A stretch of DNA of 11,630 nucleotides, taken from the NCBI GenBank assembly GCA_946481605.1, contig CAMLPA010000065.1, positions 1 through 11,630 of the forward strand, read 5' to 3'. The position numbers and the translations under genes were made by a program. The stretch is from an uncultured Flavihumibacter sp. (GTDB lineage: Bacteria > Bacteroidota > Bacteroidia > Chitinophagales > Chitinophagaceae). The notes under the pieces were generated by a model. The model saw only the letters and a list, made by a program, of their open reading frames with translations, did not search any database and was not told the DNA's origin. This document shows, piece after piece, positions 6,116 through 11,630 of the stretch (position 1 is its first letter; the number at the start of each line of letters is the position of its first letter).

Positions 6116-9100
6116 ATGCGATTAACAAAATTCCTTTCACTTTTGGGGATTCTGCTATTCTTTGCAATTCCCTGCGTTTTCTCCCAGGAAAGAACGGTTA
6201 CAGGCTCGGTTACGGATAATAACCGTACGCCGCTTACTGGCGTAACTGTTCGTGTAAAGGGGGCAAACCGAATGACCCTTACTGATGCTTCCGGTAAATT
6301 TTCGATCAGGATGAACGCCGGAGAAACACTCGAGGTTTCTTATGTAGGCTTTGCTGCCCAGGAAATAAAGCCTGAAGGCACGCAGGTTTCCGTTGTGCTG
6401 CAATCAGGCGGTAAAGCCATGGATGAGGTGGTGGTTACCGCTTATGGGGTGAGCAGGAGCAGGAAGAGCCTTGGCTATTCCACACCTACGGTTGCCGGGG
6501 ATGATGTAAGTAATACCCAGAGAGAAAACTTTGTGAACGGCCTGATGGGCAGGGTGCCGGGGCTTTCGGTAAATGCCACTTCGGGAAATCCGGGGGCTTC
6601 CTCTCAGATTATATTAAGAGGTATAGTTTCCTTGGATGGAGATAACTCCCCGCTGATCGTGATTGATGGTCTTCCTATCGATAACTCAACTTTTAACCAG
6701 GGCTTACTGGCTACAAACCGGAACAACCGCGACCAGGATTATACGAACAGGGCCATGGATATCAACCCTGCGGATATTGAAACTTATACAATTCTTAAGG
6801 GGCCTGAGGCTACTGCACTTTACGGAAACCTTGGTGCCAGCGGTGCTATTGTGATTACCACGAAAAAAGCAAAATCCGGACAAGGTTCAGTAACCTACAA
6901 TAATTCATTCAGGTTCGAAAAACAACTTTACTTCCCAGAGGTACAGCAAAAGTATAGTCAGGGGGTAAGTAACGGAATTTACAGCGGTGCAACCAGGAAT
7001 TATTTCGGACCAGCTTATGCTGAAGGCTTACAGATTTATGATAATATCAATAGTTTCTTTCAGAATGGATTTGCGCAGAAACACAATATCGCTTTAGAAG
7101 GCGGCAATGCCGGTATTACCTATCGCTGGTCGAATGAATATACTGACAATGAAGGTACCATTCCCAATACGAGGTACCGCAGGTTTTCCACCCGGTTGTC
7201 CAGCACGGCCACTATATCTCCGATTGTGTCTGTTACCACCACCCTAAACTACCTGAATACATTTAACCGGAAGGCGAATAAGGGAGCGAATGGCTATCTG
7301 ATGTCACTGCTTTCATTTCCCTCCAGGTTTGATGTGAACGAATGGCAGGATGTGTTCGGGAACAGAAAACTCAATACAAGTGATATTTATGGAGAGGCGG
7401 ATAACCCGTTCTGGGATGTCAATAAAAACATTAATGAGGATAAAACAAACAGGTTTCTGGGGAATTCGACGATCACGCTTAAACCGGCGAAGTGGCTGAA
7501 TGTAGCCGGAACTTTCGGTGCGGATATTGCCACAACGGAAGGCATGGGTGTTTATCACGCGCAATCTTTCAGAGGATCTGGTACATCAGCGGCACCAACC
7601 GGAGGACGCATTGAAGTGTATCAGCAGGTGGCGAGGATTCTGAACGGATCGCTTACTGCTACGGCCACACACAACTTCGGGGATTTCAATAATACTTATA
7701 TCATCGGCGCGAATTTCAATGATTACAATTACAATACGAACGCGCAGGTAGGAGAGAAAATGTATGATCCGAATTTCTACAGCATCAACAATACGCTTCC
7801 CACCACGCAACGTACAAAAAATACTGTAAACAGGTTCCGCGGATTTGGTACGTTCGCCCAGGCTGTGCTTGGATATAAATCATTAGTTTACCTCACGCTT
7901 ACCGGTCGTATGGATGCCGCTTCACGGTTGATGCCCAGCACGCCGTATTTTTTCTACCCGGCATCGAGCGTGGCGTTCAACTTTTCAGACCTTCCATCAT
8001 TTAAGGAACTTCCCTGGCTTACTTATGGAAAGCTCAGGGCTTCTTTCGCTTACACGGGTAAGGAACCACGCACTTCTTATGTGACCAAACCGAGACTGCT
8101 TCCGCAATCTTCCACAGGAGGCGGTTTTGCTTACGACATCACTACCGGAGGGAACGATAAACTGAAAGCGGAATATTCCAAAAACTTCGAAACCGGTATT
8201 GAACTTCAATTCTTCAAAAACAGGCTCGGACTGGATTTTACCTGGTACAGACTGCATAGCTTTGATCAGATCATTGCGCCCAGGCTAAGTTATGGAACCG
8301 GCTATGTGATCAAATACATGAATGGAGGAGAGGTGATCAACAAAGGCGTGGAAGTGCAATTAACCGGAGCTCCTGTAAGGCAGACGGATTTTAAATGGGA
8401 TATGATCGTCAATTTTACCCTCAATCGTGGAACCGTTGGTAAGGTTGCGGAAGAACTTCCGGAGTACTACAATTCAGATACCTGGCTGCAGAATGGTGTA
8501 AGAGGTTCTGTATTTCCTGGCGCCAGTACAGGTTCACTTGGAGGATGGGTGTATGACAGGAACAACAAAGGTGATATATTGATCAATCCCACAAACGGAC
8601 TTCCATGGCTTAAAAACTCATCAGACTTCTATGTGATCGGAGACAGAACGCCTGATTTCCTCGTTGGCTTCGTCAATAAATTCACCTATAAGAATTTTAA
8701 CCTTTCCTTCCTGCTTGATCTCCGCAAAGGGGGTGACGTTTATAACGCTACCCAGTATACACTGTATACCACAGGGCTGAGCATGAAAACACTTGACCGC
8801 GAAACGCCCCGCGTAATTAAAGGCGTATTCAGGGATGGACTTGAAAATACCGATAATCCAACGGAAAACAATATCGCCATCACGCCCTATTTTAATACAT
8901 TGTATTACACTTCCACCCTCAATGGTGTGGCGCCGGAGCAATTCGTGGAGAAAGACATTAACGCCTTCAGGTTAAGAGATATCACCCTGCAGTATTACTT
9001 CCCGAAATCGGCTTTCGCTAACCTGAAAACGATTAAAGACCTGAGTGTTTTCGTAACGGCAACGGATGTGTTCCTGATTACTAATTATTCAGGCATTGAT

Positions 9101-9214
9101 CCGGACAGTAATGGCAATACACCCGGTACCGGAGGACTCGGCGGTTATGGCATTGATATTGGTAATATGGGCCGTCCGCTCGGCTTTAACCTTGGACTAC
9201 GCGTTAAACTTTAA
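6116..9214 (+). CDS. SusC/RagA family TonB-dependent outer-membrane transporter
   Basis: This 1032-residue protein begins with a signal peptide ending near FSQ (residues 22-24). A carboxypeptidase-regulatory-like domain follows at about 26-97, with VTGSVTDNNRTPLTGVTVRVKG and VSYVGF. The TonB box region MDEVVVTAYG is at 102-111, and the plug domain at about 112-255 ends in the SusC signature ALYGNLGASGAIVITTKK. The remaining 770 or so residues form the beta-barrel, finishing with the last strand GFNLGLRVKL. SusC proteins import oligomeric nutrients captured by their SusD partner, using TonB energy. No STN domain precedes the regulatory-like domain, so sigma/anti-sigma signalling through this transporter is not expected. 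It is the first gene of a susC-susD-DUF4397 operon, 24 bp before susD. The ligand cannot be read from the sequence. Confidence 0.96.
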   Translation: MRLTKFLSLLGILLFFAIPCVFSQERTVTGSVTDNNRTPLTGVTVRVKGANRMTLTDASGKFSIRMNAGETLEVSYVGFAAQEIKPEGTQVSVVLQSGGKAMDEVVVTAYGVSRSRKSLGYSTPTVAGDDVSNTQRENFVNGLMGRVPGLSVNATSGNPGASSQIILRGIVSLDGDNSPLIVIDGLPIDNSTFNQGLLATNRNNRDQDYTNRAMDINPADIETYTILKGPEATALYGNLGASGAIVITTKKAKSGQGSVTYNNSFRFEKQLYFPEVQQKYSQGVSNGIYSGATRNYFGPAYAEGLQIYDNINSFFQNGFAQKHNIALEGGNAGITYRWSNEYTDNEGTIPNTRYRRFSTRLSSTATISPIVSVTTTLNYLNTFNRKANKGANGYLMSLLSFPSRFDVNEWQDVFGNRKLNTSDIYGEADNPFWDVNKNINEDKTNRFLGNSTITLKPAKWLNVAGTFGADIATTEGMGVYHAQSFRGSGTSAAPTGGRIEVYQQVARILNGSLTATATHNFGDFNNTYIIGANFNDYNYNTNAQVGEKMYDPNFYSINNTLPTTQRTKNTVNRFRGFGTFAQAVLGYKSLVYLTLTGRMDAASRLMPSTPYFFYPASSVAFNFSDLPSFKELPWLTYGKLRASFAYTGKEPRTSYVTKPRLLPQSSTGGGFAYDITTGGNDKLKAEYSKNFETGIELQFFKNRLGLDFTWYRLHSFDQIIAPRLSYGTGYVIKYMNGGEVINKGVEVQLTGAPVRQTDFKWDMIVNFTLNRGTVGKVAEELPEYYNSDTWLQNGVRGSVFPGASTGSLGGWVYDRNNKGDILINPTNGLPWLKNSSDFYVIGDRTPDFLVGFVNKFTYKNFNLSFLLDLRKGGDVYNATQYTLYTTGLSMKTLDRETPRVIKGVFRDGLENTDNPTENNIAITPYFNTLYYTSTLNGVAPEQFVEKDINAFRLRDITLQYYFPKSAFANLKTIKDLSVFVTATDVFLITNYSGIDPDSNGNTPGTGGLGGYGIDIGNMGRPLGFNLGLRVKL

Positions 9215-9238
9215 TCTTATACCACAAATACAACTTCT

Positions 9239-10816
9239 ATGAAGTGGATAAAATATTGTACGATCATCACATTGGCCCTTTCTTTCACCAGTTGTAAGAA
9301 GTGGCTCGACATCAATACCGACCCCGTAAATCCGCAGGTGGGCAGTGCAGAAGTATTGCTTTCGCCCATTCAGTTCCAAATGGCGAACAACCTGGCAACG
9401 GACTACAGGGTATTGTTTAAATACACGCAATACTGGGGAAGCCAGGCTGCCGATAATGTTTGGGAGACCCATGGTTATGAGCCGGCCAACGACAATGGCG
9501 GTTCAATATGGAGAATGCTGTATGTGAACCATGGACCCAATCTTGAACTGATGATCAATGATGGAAAGGATAAGGGGAAATGGACCTATGCGGGTATCGG
9601 TTATGCCATCAAGGCCTGGGGGTATCAGGTGGGAACCGATTATCATGGCCCTATCATTCTGGACCAGGCATTGGACACCACCCGACTTTTCTTCAATTAC
9701 CAGGATCAGCCCGATGTTTATGCCAGGGTACGGGAATGGGCGGATTCCGCAATAGCATGTTTTAGCAGGCCTGACGCTATTGATTATTCCTCTGTACTGG
9801 CAGGCGCTTCAGGAGATCAGTTGTACAAAGGCAAAAGGGAGTTGTGGACAAAATTTGTTTATGGCCTGTTGGCACTGCATTACGGGCATCTTACGAATAA
9901 GCCTGCATTCAAAACCAGCTATGCCGACAGTGTGGTAAAATATGCGGACCTTTCCTTCGCCAATGCTACAGAGGATGCCACTATTGGTTTTTCCGGCACA
10001 AACTCTTCTGATGGTAATCCTTTCGGCCCGGCTTTCGGTCTGATTAATCCTACCACTACCGCGCTTATTATGGGACGTGTAACACAACCAATAGTGTCTT
10101 TATTAACAGGTGGGGTGCGCGGAACGCCGGCAACAGAACCAACCACATCCAACGATCCCCGCCTTGTTAAAATGATAGCGCCCAATACCGACGGTGTATA
10201 CAGAGGAGTGATACCAACACAGGGTGATCCCGCCACCACCAAAAGGATACCGCATGTATGGGGCTCAGTAGCGGCGCCATTCAGTGGAAAGTATTTTTTC
10301 GCCGACAAGGCACGGTTCCCTATAATGACTTACGCTCAGCTACAATTCGCAAAAGCGGAAGCGCTTTACTTACAAGAAAAGAAAGCAGAGGCCCTGGCCG
10401 CTTATAAAAAAGGAATTGAGGGGCATATGGCGTTCGTCAATCTCTATGGTCTTAATGGAACTCCAGCCATGAGTGCCACGCAGATCAACGCTTATATGTC
10501 TGGTTCCGAAGTGGCGCAAACTGCCGATGAACTGACTATCGCAGATATCATGTCGCAAAAATTCATAGCCCAATGGGGATGGGGTGGAATAGAGCAATGG
10601 TGCGATCTTAGAAAGTATGATTACGATGTAAACGTTTTTAAGAATTTCGTTGAATTGGATCCTGAAGAGCTCTTTCCTTCGAACATGGGGAAGCTTGCCC
10701 AGCGAATCAGGCCCAGGTTTAATTCTGAATATGTGTGGAACAGGTCTGAACTTGAACGTTGGGGCGCGCTTGATGCCGATTACAATACAAAGGAATTGTG
10801 GTTCACCCTTCCATAA
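9239..10816 (+). CDS. SusD/RagB family surface nutrient-binding lipoprotein
   Basis: This 525-residue lipoprotein has a signal peptide with lipobox LSFTSC and lipidated Cys19, then the family hallmark KKWLDINTDPVNPQ. The start context and layout fit the SusD-like_2 branch. These include the YAIKAWGYQVGTDYHGPI helix near 122-139 (family pattern: helix, then a dly-G-dvP-like turn) and YQDQPDVYARVREWADSAI near 154-172. The TPR-like helix QLQFAKAEALYLQEKKAEALAAY is near 377-399. It sits as a lid on the SusC barrel at the cell surface and captures the ligand. It begins 24 bp after susC and ends 18 bp before the next gene, so translation from one mRNA is likely. No aromatic binding platform can be assigned with confidence, so the ligand remains unknown. 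Confidence 0.94.
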   Translation: MKWIKYCTIITLALSFTSCKKWLDINTDPVNPQVGSAEVLLSPIQFQMANNLATDYRVLFKYTQYWGSQAADNVWETHGYEPANDNGGSIWRMLYVNHGPNLELMINDGKDKGKWTYAGIGYAIKAWGYQVGTDYHGPIILDQALDTTRLFFNYQDQPDVYARVREWADSAIACFSRPDAIDYSSVLAGASGDQLYKGKRELWTKFVYGLLALHYGHLTNKPAFKTSYADSVVKYADLSFANATEDATIGFSGTNSSDGNPFGPAFGLINPTTTALIMGRVTQPIVSLLTGGVRGTPATEPTTSNDPRLVKMIAPNTDGVYRGVIPTQGDPATTKRIPHVWGSVAAPFSGKYFFADKARFPIMTYAQLQFAKAEALYLQEKKAEALAAYKKGIEGHMAFVNLYGLNGTPAMSATQINAYMSGSEVAQTADELTIADIMSQKFIAQWGWGGIEQWCDLRKYDYDVNVFKNFVELDPEELFPSNMGKLAQRIRPRFNSEYVWNRSELERWGALDADYNTKELWFTLP

Positions 10817-10834
10817 ACTTCTAAACTAAAAGCA

Positions 10835-11602
10835 ATGAGAAGAAATTCAAATATATATCTTGTCCTGACCCTGTTCATTGGTGCATTAAGCGCATGTGAA
10901 AAGAATGAGATCAAATATGGCGACTTTGACCTCGTCTCGCCAGATCAGGCCCAGTTGAAAATTAATAATGTATCCAATTACGCCACGAATCCTTCAGTTT
11001 ACCTTGCGATTGATGGGAAACGCGTGAGTAATAACATTACGGCAAGAACTCCTTTCCCGGGAGGAGGATACAATACTGGTGGCGGTTCTACGGCAGACTA
11101 CCTGACCTTTGCACCTGGGAAGCATACCTTCTCCATAGTAATTCCTCAAAAGGTGAACCCGTCAGTGGATTCCATTACACTTTTCACGGCAGAAGTAACG
11201 CTTAATGCTGCAAAAAGACATTCTTTGCACATCACGGATACGGCTGCCAATACACAGGCTGTACTGATGGAAGATGATGGGGCCAAAGCTGATTCCGGAT
11301 TTGTAAAATATAAGTTTGTTCACCTTATGCCCAATGTTCCGGCAATAGACCTTTACTTTGGAACAAATAAGGTTGCAGATAATATTGCTTATAAAGGATC
11401 AGTTGAATTTTCAATGCCACTGCCTGCCGTAAACGCCGCTTGGACCATCCGTGAAGCTGGCGTTACTGCTACTTCGCTGGCAACCTATACAAGCGCTTCC
11501 ACCATCACAAATACCCGCAGTTATTGTGTGTTTGCGCTTGGTTACAAAGGACAGGCCGACGCTGCCAGGAAACCCTATGTTTCTTTTTATCTGATCAGGT
11601 AA
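10835..11602 (+). CDS. DUF4397 domain lipoprotein
   Basis: This 255-residue protein has a signal peptide with lipobox ALSAC and lipidated Cys21, then an all-beta body. Two segments follow the DUF4397 pattern. Residues 38-66 (AQLKINNVSNYATNPSVYLAIDGKRVSNN) are followed by a glycine-rich loop and FAPGKHTFSI. Residues 155-185 contain YKFVHLMPNVPAIDLYFGTNKVADNIAYKG. The second is the canonical "F-V-N-x-x-P-x-x-P-A-V-D-x-Y" type strand pair, so the protein is probably two tandem beta-sandwich units. The biochemical role of DUF4397 is unknown; in Bacteroidota such genes often lie just after susCD. Here it starts 18 bp after susD on the same strand, which suggests an accessory surface subunit of that transport complex. 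Nothing indicates enzymatic activity. Confidence 0.85.
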   Translation: MRRNSNIYLVLTLFIGALSACEKNEIKYGDFDLVSPDQAQLKINNVSNYATNPSVYLAIDGKRVSNNITARTPFPGGGYNTGGGSTADYLTFAPGKHTFSIVIPQKVNPSVDSITLFTAEVTLNAAKRHSLHITDTAANTQAVLMEDDGAKADSGFVKYKFVHLMPNVPAIDLYFGTNKVADNIAYKGSVEFSMPLPAVNAAWTIREAGVTATSLATYTSASTITNTRSYCVFALGYKGQADAARKPYVSFYLIR

Positions 11603-11630
11603 TAACGCCCGATGAAATATTAATCCCCCC

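Overview
The window looks like chromosomal DNA from a Bacteroidota organism, most likely a Chitinophagaceae-type soil or glycan-degrading bacterium. The evidence is a SusC/SusD outer-membrane pair, a GH92 mannosidase and a sialate O-acetylesterase family enzyme. In addition, Shine-Dalgarno sites are mostly absent, and TAnnTTTG-type -7 promoter elements are present. No tRNA, rRNA, CRISPR array, insertion sequence or phage gene was seen.

Left part (1-2680): the 3' part of a GH92 alpha-mannosidase gene enters from the left edge and ends at a strong intrinsic terminator. It faces a convergent MFS transporter gene of the YbjJ type on the minus strand. Divergent from the transporter is a small DinB-fold (DUF1572-like) gene. 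Middle (2713-5819): a DUF2167 membrane-protein gene is split by an apparent one-base deletion near 3351. It is followed by a hairpin terminator, then a secreted sialate O-acetylesterase-type (SGNH) enzyme. That enzyme's stop codon overlaps the stop codon of a minus-strand HAD phosphatase/phosphomutase gene.

Right part (5820-11602): a structured, AT-rich intergenic region of 296 bp precedes a tight three-gene operon on the plus strand. The genes are a SusC-type TonB-dependent transporter, a SusD-type surface lipoprotein, and a DUF4397 lipoprotein. The pair would bind and import an oligomeric nutrient across the outer membrane. The SusC has no N-terminal STN signalling domain, and no ECF sigma/anti-sigma pair lies next to it, so classical trans-envelope signalling is not indicated. 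The substrate cannot be deduced, because no hydrolase belongs to this operon within the window.

The part most worth a second look is the region upstream of susC. It holds three copies of GTGTTTTTC in alternating orientation, which can form mutually exclusive pairings. It also holds an orphan terminator hairpin whose best U-tract faces away from susC, and a 9-bp tandem duplication. This could be a regulator-binding array, a leader attenuator or an antisense small-RNA locus, but that is inference. Other notable points are the broken DUF2167 gene and the HAD protein with Asn in place of the second catalytic Asp.
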